From Pelargonium nanum (lineage: Eukaryota; Streptophyta; Magnoliopsida; Geraniales; Geraniaceae): a DNA stretch of 64,000 nt. Location: the NCBI GenBank assembly GCA_036897485.1, contig JAYMTF010000021.1, forward strand, positions 1-64,000, in the 5' to 3' direction. The translations under genes were made by a program, and so were the position numbers. Below are positions 1 to 13,000 of the stretch, one piece after another; position 1 is the stretch's first letter; each line of letters begins with the position of its first letter. The notes under the pieces were generated by a model. It was not told the origin of the DNA. It worked only from the letters and a program-made list of their open reading frames with translations, and did no database searches.

Positions 1-664
1 GTAAGTAAATATATTATAATATTGAAATATATCCATTTTTTACTCTAAACATTTTCATTAGTTATACCAAATACATGTGAAAATACATGTAAATAAAATA
101 CATATGTGAATCATCCTCCTTCTCCAATTATGTGGACAGGTACAGCTAATGTGGATTTTTGTGTATATGTGATTATGGATATAATAATATCGAAGAATTG
201 TACGGTAAACATATATTAACTACGTACAAAATTTGAACAAACATCAAATTTGAAGAACTATTTGTATAATAATTCATGTATTTATTTGTAAAGACTTCCA
301 ATCGAAACTGTTAGATCTACTAATAACATGTCTAAAAGCCAATGGTCGTTTAGAGGTTAACATATTGTCCTAAGCTGATTTATGTATCTCATTCTAAGTC
401 AACCAAATCATTAATCATAAATGTATACGAGGTGGAGAAACCAATTCCATATAAATTGATACGTACTAAGATATATAACCGGCTACATCGGACTGAGTAA
501 TGATAAATAACAAAATCACAAAACTGAATTTCCAATGTTTCTTGGACTGTTCATTATTGGACTTAATATAGGATCTATTTAAGGACAAGTTTCGGCTACA
601 AATAAATATAATAGGTATATGTTATATATTAACGTCCAAAGAATGGAGGACCAAATAAATCAAC
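1..664. other. AT-rich intergenic sequence
   Basis: I see no gene here. The sequence is AT-rich with stops in all frames. It begins exactly with a splice-donor-like gtaagt, so the left edge could be the start of an intron of a gene lying outside the window, but nothing else supports this. Confidence 0.4.
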
Positions 665-882
665 TACAATTATCCTCGAGAGCACAGTTGGCTACACAGA
701 TTGCGAGAGTGGGAAGAGCGCTTGAGTTCGATCCCCGCTCAACACACCTCTGGGGAGATGATTGAGTTTTAACTGTGACCTACTTTCGAATGATGATTAG
801 TCTGAGTGTGGTAAAAAAACTTAAATGTGCTAACTGCGAATTTGCGGGCCCGCTTAGAAACCTTATGGTTTAGACCATAAAA
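665..882 (+). mobile_element. tRNA-derived SINE-like fragment
   Basis: A stretch near 690-735 resembles an RNA polymerase III internal promoter. There is an A-box-like segment (gttggctacacagattgcg), then gggaagagcgcttgag, then a B-box-like gagttcgatccccgctc. This is the usual 5' head of plant tRNA-derived SINEs. A tRNA-unrelated body runs to about 880. A similar string (aaataaatcaa) lies on both sides, near 654 and 883, and could be a target-site duplication. It does not fold as a tRNA and lacks a 3' acceptor arm, so it is not a tRNA gene. The exact ends are uncertain. Confidence 0.5.
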
Positions 883-1066
883 AATAAATCAATCATCCAA
901 GCCCAAACAAATCAGTTACTAATTCATTATCAGAAGCCCACTGGGAATGTTTGTTTTAGGCCCAAATATAAAGGAAATAAATCAATTATCCAAGCCCAAA
1001 CACATCAGTTACTAATTCATTATCAGAAGCCCACTGGGCATGTTTGTTTTAGGCCCAAATATAAAG
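883..1066. repeat. tandem direct duplication, ~91-bp unit x2
   Basis: Two nearly identical copies lie head to tail, about 883-974 and 975-1066. Each starts with aaataaatcaat.atccaagc and ends with ggcccaaatataaagg. Only a few positions differ, so the duplication looks recent. The left edge abuts the SINE-like fragment. Confidence 0.85.
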
Positions 1067-2774
1067 GTTCAGTCACTGATCACAGCAGGTGAGGTGCATG
1101 AGAGATGAGACCCTACATCTACTTGTACCCAAAACTCAATTTACATTTTTACAAAATTGAATCAAATAAAATAAGTCCAACAAATTTTTGTATCGTATTT
1201 CACAAGAGAGAAGATTGGAAAAACCCATACAAACTTATATTTTACATGCAAAGCTCAATCTTATGTGGTCCAAAACCTAGCTACATCTTATATACCTAAA
1301 TCCGACATATATAATACTACCATATTTTCTATCAATTTTTTATGCGAAACGTTGGATTTATATGACAATAAATTTGACTTTCTTATTCAGCCAAATTATA
1401 TAAAAAAAAAATATGACGTCCTATATATCTCTTAATTGATGATGGATATTTGGATATATGTAGCATTTTGGAGAGTGGAGTAGAAGTTAGAGGAGTTGCT
1501 GAAAACGTCATTTATCACTTCACTATCAACAACTCTCCTCCAAAAATCACCCAAATAAATATATATTTTACCAATACACATATGCAAATCTTTTACTTAT
1601 TAATGATATTGGCAATTTAAAATGTCAAAGTAGCTCACAATTTGGGTTTGGTAGCTAGTTTACAATATATAATTGACCAAACCAAAAGTGCTCCACATAA
1701 CATGTGTATTGTATGAAAAAACCCTAAAATTGGGGTATGAAATTAGGATTGATTCAAGATGTTTGTGGACTATACTTGCACCCAATTGGTCATTATGTTA
1801 TGTCCCTACCTATATGAATATGTTATCAATATCATCCATAAGCCTACTTAATTAGACATTTAACTATTCTTAGGCCGGTTACGGTGGGTATCCTATGAAG
1901 AAGTTCCTTAATTACTTTGACTACTGATTTATGCTTCAATTTCTTATCAACATACATGATGTCACACTCTTGACTTGTGTGTTTCATGTGAAGGCCTAAA
2001 TAAGGCTACTCTTTGTCACAAGTAAAAATAGAGGTGACAATTCGAGTTTATGAAATTTTGTTGTTGTTCGTAGATTGGGTCGGACTTAATTTTGCATACT
2101 AAATATATATGTTTGGTTGATCCAATCAATAATTCTTTCGACTCAAATATTGATCGAATATATTTTATGACTTGAACCTGCGAAGAAGTGGAACAAACTT
2201 TATCACGTACCTCGATTATAGTTTGTGCCATTTGAGAGTGAATATGGTACAATTTATTAACAAAACTTTTCAAAAATAACTCCCGGAATAGTAGCAATTA
2301 TGCATCTACTTTAGGTGAACGCAAAGTTGACAGTCCGACTAGAAAAGACGTAACTCAAGTTTCAAAAGAAAAACTGGCTGAGTGTGGGTTGCTCAACCTT
2401 ACTTACATTTTTCATGATAATCCATACTCGAAAAATTGTGAATCGAACTTTGAGCACCCACAAATTCTCTTAGAAATTTCACCTATAACTGATTGATAGC
2501 CCAGCCAGGTGACCCTCTTGCCATGGGAAAAGGAAATGGAACTTAATGCATATAAGCACCAAGACACCAAAGTAGGTGACAAAATCAAAGAACAAAGATA
2601 TTGCTAAAAAAAGCATCAAACATAAATACCCCAATTAGTAGAGTGGTTAGAGCAGTTGAAGAAACACTCTCTCACCACCTTTTAGATAAGAAAAAAAAAC
2701 TCAGCTCTCTTTAATTACTTATATTTCAAGTAACTCACATTGAATACTCATTGTTCCATCCAAATTCACAGACA
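1067..2774. other. intergenic, upstream region of the RLCK gene
   Basis: No convincing gene is present; short open frames here have no recognisable protein character. Around 2028 the sequence tagaggtgacaattcgag followed by gggtcgg text resembles the degenerate hAT-like ends seen elsewhere in the window. The last 100-150 bp should hold the promoter and leader of the kinase gene. Confidence 0.4.
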
Positions 2775-5393
2775 ATGAGAGAATCAAATTCAGTTCCAAA
2801 CTCGAATTCAAATTCAAATTCAAAGCCGACATGGCGACCGTTCACAGCAAATTGCTGCTCAGCCGAAGACCAAACCGCATTTTGCAATTTTAGCCGTTGC
2901 CGTCCTTCGCGCTCCGATTTCTCCAAGAACATAGCGCCGTTGCCGTCGTTTCGGCGCCTCTCGTTCTCCGATCTGAGCCGTTCATCTTCGATTCGCATAA
3001 CGGAGGATCTTGCGATCAATTTTGGGTCAGATTTGTATGATTTTCAGCTGAGCGAGCTGCGAGCTATAACTCAGAACTTTTCAAGTAGCTACTTGCTAGG
3101 AGAAGGAGGGTTTGGGACAGTGCATAAGGGCTATGTGGACGATAGCTTGAGGCAGGGTTTGAAGGCTCAAGCTGTTGCTGTCAAGCTTTTGGACATTGAA
3201 GGTCTTCAAGGACATCGAGAATGGCTTGTAAGAATCTTTATCACTACTATATTCACTAGTTTTTTTAATGTTTATCTTGTCATTAGAGCCGGCAAATAAT
3301 TAAGCCAACGGTTCGGATTAAAAGGTGAAAGTATTCTCAAATGATTGTTTCCGTCGATTTGGGCAAGTTATGACTCGTAGCTTGGAACCAGGCCATGCCC
3401 GTTTCAGCTCGGGCCAAAAAACAATCACATGTTTATTAAACCACTTTTTGTCACCTTGAGGGTGTTATTATCATGCTTGATCAATGATAGCCCGCGAGTA
3501 GTTATCCTATATGTCGGCTCTGCCTGTTGCTTTCTAACTTCTAATCAATCTCTACTTTCTAATAGGTAATGTTTGTGTGTCTAAACGTTTCTTATTACTT
3601 ATCCCAAAATGAATTATTTTTATTGACTTAAGTTGTCTCAAACAATGTTTTAGACATTGTAGTGATTGACCAATTTGTCTATTTAATTGTAATTGGTTCG
3701 ATAAATAAGTATGATGTCTTTATAGAATATCGGTCTATTGGTTGAATCTTCGTTGGCGAAAGACCACTTTAATCTCTAGTTTGATTTTATAAATGTTGGT
3801 CTAGCTTACCAACTCATTGACCAAGATTATGTTTTTTTCTTATTTTTATTTGAAAATAGAGGCACCCTAATATATATCATAGTATTGATGGGACTCATGA
3901 GAAATCAAAATGCCTAATTAAATTTGGCTAGTTGATCCAATCCAATCATCATCAACACATAGACTTGTAGGTTAATAACTTAGACTTCACAACCAATAGT
4001 CAAAATACTTTGTTTATGTCAAATTTTGACCAATTATTAGGTAAAGTGTGTCACATTTTCAAACTCCTTTGAACATGATGACTTGATAAATAAAAAGTCT
4101 ATATTAGTTGGGGCAGATAAATAAATATATTATTAAGGTATTGACCAATTGATATGAAATGATAAAATATATATTGAAGAAAATGTCAAAGCCATAGAAA
4201 TGAAATGGTAAATTTGTGTGAATGTTGATGATAATTTGCAGGCAGAAGTGATATTTCTTGGGCAGCTAAGGCATCCACATTTGGTGAAACTGATTGGATA
4301 TTGTTGTGAAGATGAAGAAAGGCTCCTTGTCTATGAATTCATGCCTAGAGGGAGCTTGGAGAATCACCTCTTCAAAAGTCTGTATTAATTGTCCTAATTA
4401 ATACAGATGGTAATTTTGTATACAATTAATACAGATGGTAATTAAAATGTGAAAAACATGGTGCAGGAGGATTGTCAGTGTCATTGCCATGGAGCTCAAG
4501 GTTAAAGATTGCAATAGGAGCAGCCAAAGGACTTGCCTTCTTGCATGGAGCTGACAACCCTGTCATTTACAGGGACTTCAAGACCTCTAATGTTCTCCTA
4601 GACTCTGTATGGAGCTGAAATATATATACTCTGTTCTGTCATTTAGTTTTTCTGATAATTAATTAATGAATCTCATATTCTGTACATGTACATATTGTTA
4701 GGATTTTACGGCCAAATTGTCAGATTTTGGACTTGCAAAAATGGGACCTGAAGGATCAGACACTCATGTTACAACCCGGGTAATGGGAACATATGGATAT
4801 GCTGCTCCTGAATATGTTTCAACAGGTATTTAATTAAAGCAGTCAGATCACACACCACATCATCAGCTCGCATAAAAAAACACACATGCATGTACTATCT
4901 GATAATTACATGTGTGAATCCGTCTCCTTGTTAAGCAATAGTTCATTTTCCTTAATTTTCAGGACACTTGACGACAAAGAGTGATGTGTACAGCTTTGGT
5001 GTTGTACTCCTAGAGCTCCTGACAGGAAGGAGAGCCATGGAGAAAACAAGGCCAAAGAGTGAGCAAAACTTGGTGAATTGGACTAAACCATACTTAACAA
5101 GCAGCCGAAGGCTTCGATATATCATGGATCCGAGACTGGCGGGTCAGTACTCTGTGAAAGGAGCCAAGGAGATGGCACTTTTGGCTTTGCAGTGCATAAG
5201 TTTGAACCCTAAAGACAGGCCTAAAATGCCAGCAGTTGTGGAAGCTTTGGAGAGGCTTCAACAGCTCAAGGACATGGCTGTTTCTTGCGGCCAATGGCCC
5301 GCCGCGTCCGCCAGAAATGGAGTGAAAAAGGTCGATGCTAGAGGAGGTAATGCTAGGAAGTCCACTCCGGTTATTACAAGCCGCAAGACATGA
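2775..5393 (+). CDS. receptor-like cytoplasmic kinase, class VII (PBL/RIPK-type)
   Basis: Serine/threonine kinase of the RLCK-VII family, which relays signals from plasma-membrane immune and developmental receptors. Five exons join in frame (2775-3227, 4242-4377, 4467-4606, 4702-4825, 4963-5393) to give 427 residues. The N-terminal ~100 residues are Ser/Arg-rich. The kinase domain then shows the glycine loop [12 protein letters not shown], the VAVK lysine, the catalytic loop [11 protein letters not shown] (an RD kinase), DFGLAK and a [10 protein letters not shown] activation segment, followed by a short basic tail. The first ATG in frame at 2775 is chosen; there is no Met-Gly start, so N-myristoylation is not predicted. 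Intron 1 is about 1 kb; its first half carries degenerate hAT-like sequence near 3287. Intron 2 holds a 20-bp direct repeat (about 4396 and 4424). The family is certain; which PBL it is cannot be told. Confidence 0.93.
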
Positions 5394-7098
5394 TCATAGG
5401 ATGTTGTGTGTGTTCCATTTGTAGCTTTGTAAGTGTAAAGTATGTTTGTTTTTGTTGTTGTCTACAATCTACATGGTTATGTGTAAATATGTGATGGGTG
5501 TGTATGCTACTATGCATATATACACTTCAATGTGTTCGATGAAATAAGTTACTATACTTGAGTACATGAACGACTTTTGGGTACGTAATTAAGGTTGTAG
5601 GGAAGTGAGAAGGGCTAGCTTTGTTTAGAGTCATATTAAAAGTTAGATTTTTGGCTACATTGAAGCAAAGATTCATAGAGTTGAAATGATAAAACAGCAA
5701 GATTCACTCAGATATTCAAAACCAATTTCTTGAGGAATAAGCCATATAAGGTCCTCCATGTGATGCATACAGATCACATAGCCAATATAATGGGAATATA
5801 TATAATTAAGTCAATATAATATACTACGTACTCAAAGTGGTCAAAATTAAAAAGGTGGTGAGAAGCAAATTATGTAGTAGATCTTTGAAATGAAGCAAAT
5901 TAATATGTGTATTAGGCATGCAATTGAGACATTAGCGTCCCCAATACATAAATAGGGTTGCTTACATAAAATCATATTGGAACCTTATAATTAAGAAAAC
6001 CTCAAAACTCTATGAACCATGTAGAATAATGAAATAATTTCCTGGGTTTTCAAGTCAACATGAGATGGAAAGAAATGCTTCTCCTCCAAACCAACATAAT
6101 CATGTTTTTGCCTAAACACTCCACAATCATGTGAAATTTGGAATTGCTCATGGATTCATGTGTTAAACTAGTTTTACTAATACGCCATACACTGTTTTGG
6201 TTCACATAGATTGTGTACGTAATGAAATAGCATGGACATTTTCAATTATTAAAAAAATATCAGGTGTTATTCGGTAAAAACACATAACAATCTCGTATTA
6301 AAACAATTACAATTAACTATTATTGTTTATTCTAGAACTCCAAAACGAGAATTTTAACGAAAAATAATTCAAGTCATCAATTGATCGCACCAAATTCATA
6401 TCAAAATATTGGTCATATCATAAAAAAAAAAAAAGGAGTTTGATCGTAAAGAAAAAGAGAGGCAAATGAACAAAAGTTGACTTTCGTGTAATTAAATAAT
6501 TCATTGGATCAAATAGGCCAATACACTGTCTACGCATTAGTGATGATAATTTTTCCGGTTCCCAATACGGATGACAATTGGGGCTTTGAGACGGGTTTCA
6601 CAATCTCCGTCCCCGCCCCGTTTCCTATCCTCGTGCCTCTGGTAACTGATAAGAGATGCTTACCCTTCTTCGTTCGAAATGAGAAGTTTCGGTATTCTAT
6701 CATATTTTATATATTTATATTACTTATTCCATTCAAAAATAAGTTTCATAATTTTAAATTATTTCTCCAAATAATTGTCCTCTCTTTGATGCCACTACGC
6801 TCAAGAAAATAATACAAGAATCTCTATCAAATAAAGTTGGCAATAATATGGCAAGACGATTACAAAAACAAGTCATAGAGTTCACGTTCACATTCATACA
6901 ATAGTGCACCAAAAAAGTATAGTCCACTTTATCACACAAAAAAAGAAGTTAAAAACGCACTTGCTATGCTTTGCAATTGCTTATTTAGTGCAAACCCACC
7001 TTCCTTTTTCTTGACAATGGCCTGCCATTTTTGAAATGCTATCAACAAAACCCAAAACCAAACAAACATCTCACAACCTCTTCATCAAAACCTCTAAA
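5394..7098. other. intergenic between RLCK and glycosyltransferase genes
   Basis: No gene was recognised. The first ~150 bp are probably the kinase 3' UTR. Around 6540-6650 is a degenerate stretch with ccccgccccg-type text that resembles relics of GC-rich repeats common in plant genomes. The last ~60 bp before 7099 contain an in-frame upstream ATG at 7036. Confidence 0.4.
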
Positions 7099-9322
7099 AT
7101 GGCTTTCAACACCAACAATAATTACAAACCCAAGAAGCTCAATTTTCTTCCCAATGCCCAATCCATGAGTCTATGCACAATCCTCCGCTTCATTGTTCTC
7201 TTCACCATCTCGGCTCTCTTGATTCTCCACATTTCCACCCCCTCTATCTGCAACAACTTCACTTCCCGTAAACAACACGTGCCGAACAATCAGTCCTGGT
7301 CCGGCGATCTCCGGTCCGCTGTCTTTGCCTGGAACCGCCTGCACTTCCCGGACGACGCGCCTCCACCCATTCGTCTTAGAATCGCGGTTTTCTCACGGAA
7401 ATGGCCGGTTGGGGCCGCACCCGGCGGCATGGAGCGACATGCCTACACGCTCCACACCGCTCTAGCTCGCCGCGGCCATGAAGTCCACGTCTTCACCTCC
7501 CCTCCCGTCACAAACGGTACGAAATCAATGTTTCTATACATGGTTAGACTTGAGGATTTGTGCGTGTTGTGCTCGTGTCTTGTTGAATATGCATACACAA
7601 TATGTTTATGAGCCTGACGTCTTCAATTATGTGGATTTTGCGCTAAAATGAAAAAATTAAATGGATTGTTCTAACACATCGTCATTTACACGACTTAATT
7701 AACATGTTTTACGTTACACACTTCAACACGCTGAATATGACACTTCTCAATGTAACTTATTAGCACAAGTATGTTAACTAGCAAGAGTTTTTTCTTCTTT
7801 TTTAATATAGTTTATAATAAAACGGTTTAATTGCATATATGTCACGTGTCAGCAGAGGTGGTTTGATTAGTATCATACTTTCCAACCAACTCATTAGAAG
7901 CATACACGAGTTTTGTGCATTTGCTTGTGTGTACCGAATATTTTCAATTTATAACTCCTAAGTATCTGTAGGGCAATGTCACAAGAGTATCGATATGTGT
8001 TTTAAAAATTTAACGCTAACCTAACACATTTATTAAAGATACCATGATAAAAGAGGAACCAAACGCATATAATTTAAGTTTGAATATTGTATTGATCTGA
8101 TCATTCCCATCTATATTCTATCTCTTTCACTGACTTATCTTAATAATTTAATCTTTTTTCTCCATACATATATATTCAAATAATTAGCTCCATTTTCTGA
8201 TTTCTCATCTCTATCTTAGGTATTGATATCGTTCCAACAAACCAGAATGAGGTCAAGACTAACAGTGATTCACCAATTTCGTCTCCGCAAATTCACTGGC
8301 ACGACGGCGAGCCAGGGCGGTGGATCCACAACAAAGCTTGGGAACAATTCAACAACGAGAACCAGCGCCGGCCGTTCGACGTGGTTCACTCCGAGAGCGT
8401 GGCACTCCCTCATTGGCTGGCGCGTGATCTCCCAAATCTAGCCGCCACGTGGCACGGAATCGCTCTCGAGAGCCTCCAATCGGACATCTACCAGGATCTT
8501 GCTCGCCGGCCCGGCGAGCCCATACCGGAAGCCTTCAACGCCACCGTCAAATCGGTCATCCCGAAAGTCCTCAACGAGATCAGATTCTTCAAAAGCTATA
8601 GACACCACGTGGCCATCAGTGATAGCTGCGGAGAGATGCTGCGTGACGTGTACCAAATCCCGATTCCACGCGTTCACGTCATAGTCAACGGCGTGGACGG
8701 TCAAGATTTCGGCGTGGATTCCATATCGGGTCATGAGTTTCGTTCCAAAATCGGAATCCCGAAAAATGCGAGCCTAGTGTTGGGCGTGGCGGGAAGGCTG
8801 GTGAAGGACAAAGGACATCCTCTCCTCCACCAGGCCTTTTCCGAGCTGGTTCGGACCCACCGCGATGTCTACCTCATCGTGGCCGGATCCGGACCATGGG
8901 AAAGTCGGTATAGAGAATTGGGTCCCCAAGTTCTAGTGGTCGGATCCATGAGCCCGACTCAGTTGAGAGGGTTCTATAATGCTATAGACATATTTGTGAA
9001 CCCGACCCTAAGGCCTCAGGGTTTGGACCTTACGCTAATGGAAGCAATGATGAGTGGAAAGCCCGTGATGGCGTCGAGGTTTCTGAGTGTGAAAGGGACG
9101 ATAGTTGTGAACGATGAGTTTGGGTTCATGTTTTCGCCAAACGTGGAGTCGTTGCTGGAGGCGCTGGAGGTTGTGGTGGAGGAAGTCTCGAGTAGGCTCG
9201 CGGAGAGAGGGAATGCGTGTAAAGATTATGCGGATAAAATGTTTACGGCGCGAAAGATGTCGTTGGCGTACGAAAGATTGTTTCTTTGCATTACACACCA
9301 AACTTATTGTTCGTATCCTTGA
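7099..9322 (+). CDS. GT4-type glycosyltransferase, type II membrane protein
   Basis: Two exons (7099-7516, 8220-9322) join in frame to a protein of about 506 residues. A basic, Asn/Lys-rich N-terminus is followed by one hydrophobic segment (about residues 25-45), a Golgi-type signal anchor. Next comes a GT-B fold N-domain containing GGMERHAYTLHTALARRGHEV, here cited only as the GGMERH core, the usual donor-side glycine loop of glycosyltransferase family 4. The C-domain has GVAGRLVKDKGHPLL, VVGSM and RPQGLDLTLMEAMMSGKPVM. That last motif corresponds to the EX7E signature, but the first Glu is Gln here. Sugar donor and acceptor are unknown. An upstream in-frame ATG at 7036 would add 21 residues; 7099 places the anchor better. 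The 3' half of this gene is duplicated at 16391, beyond SIK1. Confidence 0.88.
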
Positions 9323-9845
9323 TATATGGTGTGCGACTAGAGGTGGTAAATTAATTTTTTGGTAGGATTTGGATTTTACAGGTCAAATGTTTGGGTTTAC
9401 TCGACTTGACCAACAATATCCCCAAGACATTCGATCCAATCCGAAAATTGGTCGCCCATTTTACGCGACCCAAACCATCAAGTTCAAATTTAGATACTTG
9501 TGAATTTAAGTTCAAATTGTCGGATTTAGTGATTATACCATGTAATAGTGTGACTTCAATATTTCTTCACATTAAAAGTCATGAACACAAATATTATTGT
9601 AGTTACGGTGGCTTCAAATTAGTGGTTTATCCGTTTATGTATATGAGAAATTCATTGTACAATAAGAAAATCTATAATTTGTTTGGAAATTCTTGTTTAT
9701 GCCTAGTTCTCAAAAACAAGGGGACACTGGAAGCCAAACCCACCACAGAAATGCAACCCCACCACACTAACGTTAAGAAATAGCAACTCCTCCCCATGCA
9801 CACCACAGAATCACCCGTCGAAGAGATCTTCCTATAACCGCGATC
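8880..9845. repeat. long direct repeat, copy A (left of SIK1)
   Basis: This segment covers the last third of the glycosyltransferase coding region, its 3' flank and a fragment of the NFD4-like gene end. It aligns collinearly with 16391-17512, with frequent substitutions and a few indels. The largest indel is about 175 bp, near 9680 here and 17160-17340 there. The pair brackets SIK1. Confidence 0.9.
9690..9845 (-). pseudogene. 3'-end fragment of an NFD4-like gene
   Basis: On the minus strand this matches, over about 150 bp, the C-terminal coding sequence of the intact NFD4-like gene at 17354-17512, for example the part reading GCISVVGLAS. It has no upstream exons and the extreme C-terminus is missing. 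It is interrupted by small indels, so it cannot code for anything useful. It lies directly downstream of the glycosyltransferase gene and about 195 bp beyond the SIK1 stop codon. Confidence 0.88.
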
Positions 9846-9892
9846 GCATCATACACCCAAAACTAAAATGAGAATGAGGTAGATGCACACAT

Positions 9893-10060
9893 ACATAGCT
9901 ATTTTGAGAATCTACAACCGGAGAACAGTTCTGTTTTACAACATTACACAAATCTTGGTAGATCTATAGAAACCAAAGTAACATTTTTTGATAAGTTACA
10001 ACAGGTATAGATACATACATACATAGGTATTTTGATAATCTACAACCGGAGAATAGTTCT
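9893..10060. repeat. direct repeat duplicating the SIK1 stop region
   Basis: About 43 bp at 9893-9936 are repeated at 10017-10060 (atacatag.tattttga.aa, then tctacaaccggaga). The right-hand copy contains the last codons and stop of SIK1. The left-hand copy lies in the 3' UTR, so the gene carries a spare copy of its final codons downstream of its own stop. Confidence 0.8.
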
Positions 10061-13000
10061 GAGCGTATCGCAGAGATTTTGAATAGTTTGTTGCTCTTGA
10101 GTAGCCTGCAACTCTTGCAGCGGCATCTCATCATAGCACCTGTTGTGATGTGAAGCATGTAAAATTAGAAGTTATTGTAGCCAGTAAGTACTACCTACAC
10201 TACACACACACAAATATAAGTTGAAGCTGAGAGATGTCGTACATTTTGTGGTAAGCTAAAGCCTGTGTCAGATTCAGTAGTGTATTACTGGAAGTGAGTC
10301 TCTGATATACACCTGGAGGAAGAGGCATCTGCATAGACAGACAGACAGAAAGACAGACGATGAATAAATGACGGAGACCATTTCGCACAAATAAATGGCA
10401 GATAGACACAGACCTCATTTTGTCCTCTTCGGCCTTTCTTAGACTGTCCGTCACCAACAAATAGTTCGTGCAGTGCTTCTACGGCTACAGTCCCACTGCT
10501 ATCTCGCTGTGCTCCACAAAGCACATTGTCCGACAAGAGAGCAATAGGGGATATGTCAGTTGCTCTCAGAAAAGGGATGGGTACTGTGTTACCAGCTTTA
10601 TATATGGACCAAAGCTGCAATAAAAGTGAACATGATGACAACTTCTCATTTTTCATGGTCAAAAATCACATTTAAAGCATGCTTCAATTCGTAAAGAAGC
10701 CAAACACAAGTCACAATTTGGCCATATTAAATGTAACCCTTGCCGAGAACTTTCACTTTATGCTTCAATTAAGTTTCACTTTTATTCTCATTTCTCAAGT
10801 GACCACAAGGACCTGGAACTTAAAGCTTTCAGTCCTGCATTTGGGTGGTATAAAGACAGCACCAATCTGTTGCTGGAAAAGAATTCAGAATGAAAAATAC
10901 CTTATCTAGTGCAAAAGCTTTCCTGTTGACAGTATCCTGCGTAAGTGGACTACTGCCACCTTGAGCTTGTGTTTGAGAAATGTTATTCATCTTCGGGTCC
11001 AATTCCGGGGAACCAGATATTGAGGGAGAAGATGCTTGTATGGTTTGTGCACCAGGATATGTTTCTCCAAGCAAAATGTTGTTGGCAGCTATACCACCTG
11101 AATTCTCAATCCTGCCAACAAATACACCAATGAATTGGAGCTGGTGAAGATATGAAAGAAGATTTCCATTTTGAGTAGGCAAAAATAGTGGGGATAGTAC
11201 TTGGGGTCAGCTGCATTGTCTTGTGTTCCACTTCCACTAGTGGAATTGTTTTCAATGTGTCCCGGAGCAGGTGAGAGTTCTTCAACAATGGAAAGTTGTG
11301 TATTAGCGGCTTTTGTACTGATTTCGTCTTCACCGTGAACTATAAAAGTCCCAAAATCACCTGTTGAACACAGACATCTTGGTAAGAAATGATACTAAAT
11401 GGCTTTTACAGATGAACCAAAGGTAAAGCAAAGATGTCATCTTCTTTGGCAGCTTAGACACATTCTTTTCTTCCAGACTTCTGTGACACGAGCCATACAC
11501 TTAGGGACAGCTCTAGTTTGCAAAAGTAGAAAGCAAGACAAAAAATAACATGATCCAAGTTTCAACAGCAACCCAACTCCAAGGATGAATACCTTCCCTA
11601 TAAAGAATAAAAATTAAAGTGTAAGCAAGATATGAATACCACCACCAGGAAGTTTAACACCATCTGATATGGTCTCCTTCCTCACAGTTGCAGCTGCAGG
11701 CCAAATATTTTGAGGCTTTGATGGAACAGTGTCTCCATAATCTTCATTTACTTTCAGACGTATTGTTTGCTGTTTACAATAAATCACATCAGAACAAGAA
11801 AAGAATTTCATGGAGAGATGCAAGCAAAATTGAAGAAACATTATTCATACATCTTCTGGAACAGGTGGAGCCAGATTTTTCGCTTCTAGAGCCATTGACG
11901 CCCTAATTTCCCTTGCCTTTTCAATTCTTGGAAGCATCGCAGAGGCCCCACATTTGCATTTTTCAATAAATTTGTGCTAAAGTTCAAATACAGAGAAAAT
12001 AGACCAAGTAAACATAAGACATAAATAAAAATAATCCAATAGAAAAAATATATACTTCTATAATTCTTTACATTTTTCAATAAATTTTTGCTAAATTCTA
12101 AATACAGAGAAAGTAGCACCAAGTAAGAATAGAAACTCAAATAAAAAGAATCATATAGAAGAAAAATATATACTTTTATAATGCTTTGGACTTCATGCAG
12201 CTTAACAAACTAACAGCATGAGTATTAAACTACTGATAGTAACCATTCTATTACTTTTTAATATGAGACCTTCAAGAAACAATTACTTGCAACACAAGTG
12301 CAATCAATATTCTTCAAATTAAAATCTTTTGTAATACAATGGCATATACTATACAAGCACACCTTTAGCATCTCATCTGCAGGAGGGCGTAGGCGTGGAT
12401 CTTTAGTAAGGCACTTCGCAATAAAATCATGGAACACAAGAGACCTGCAGGAGAAACAACCTGAGTTTAAGAGACAAAAGGGCAAAACATCATGACGCAC
12501 ATGTGAGAACTGTGAGGAATACAAGCCAGCGCGCAATGATACTGGAATATCTAAGTCATAAGATGAGATAACCATGCATTAAATCTTGCCATCTGTACAA
12601 TTGGACCAATGAAGAGTAAAGCATTGTATGACTAAAAACAAAACACTACAATGATAGGGAAGGCCAATAGGAAAGCAGGCGATGACAAGATGGCTAGTAC
12701 ATGCTCTTAAATAAATATAAAGAGAATATAATCATATAGATGACGCCCTTATAAATGGGGAGATGAAGATTAGTAAGTTCCTAATTGAATTTAATAATAG
12801 ACAAGAGTAGAAGACACACCATTTTTCTTTATCCTCAAGCATAGGAGCTGGTTCACTTGATATCATGAATAACACCTATGGTAAAAATTAATGTCAGAAT
12901 TCCTTATTTTAGTACTAAATGAGTAGGGAAAATGTAAATGTACCATAGTGTTCACTAAGCATAGAATTCAATTTCCTGACAGTCTATATACTTCAACGTG

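Noticed and set aside
1-10. Perfect splice-donor sequence at the first base
   Set aside because: May reflect an intron cut by the window edge, but no acceptor or exon downstream supports it; it could be chance.
2635-2665. tRNA A-box-like string (agtagagtggttagagcag)
   Set aside because: No B-box follows at the right distance and no cloverleaf can be drawn.
9391-9783. 130-codon plus-strand open frame after the glycosyltransferase gene
   Set aside because: It spans the 3' flank and runs antisense through the NFD4 fragment; the matching region at 16900-17500 is not open, so it is not conserved as protein.
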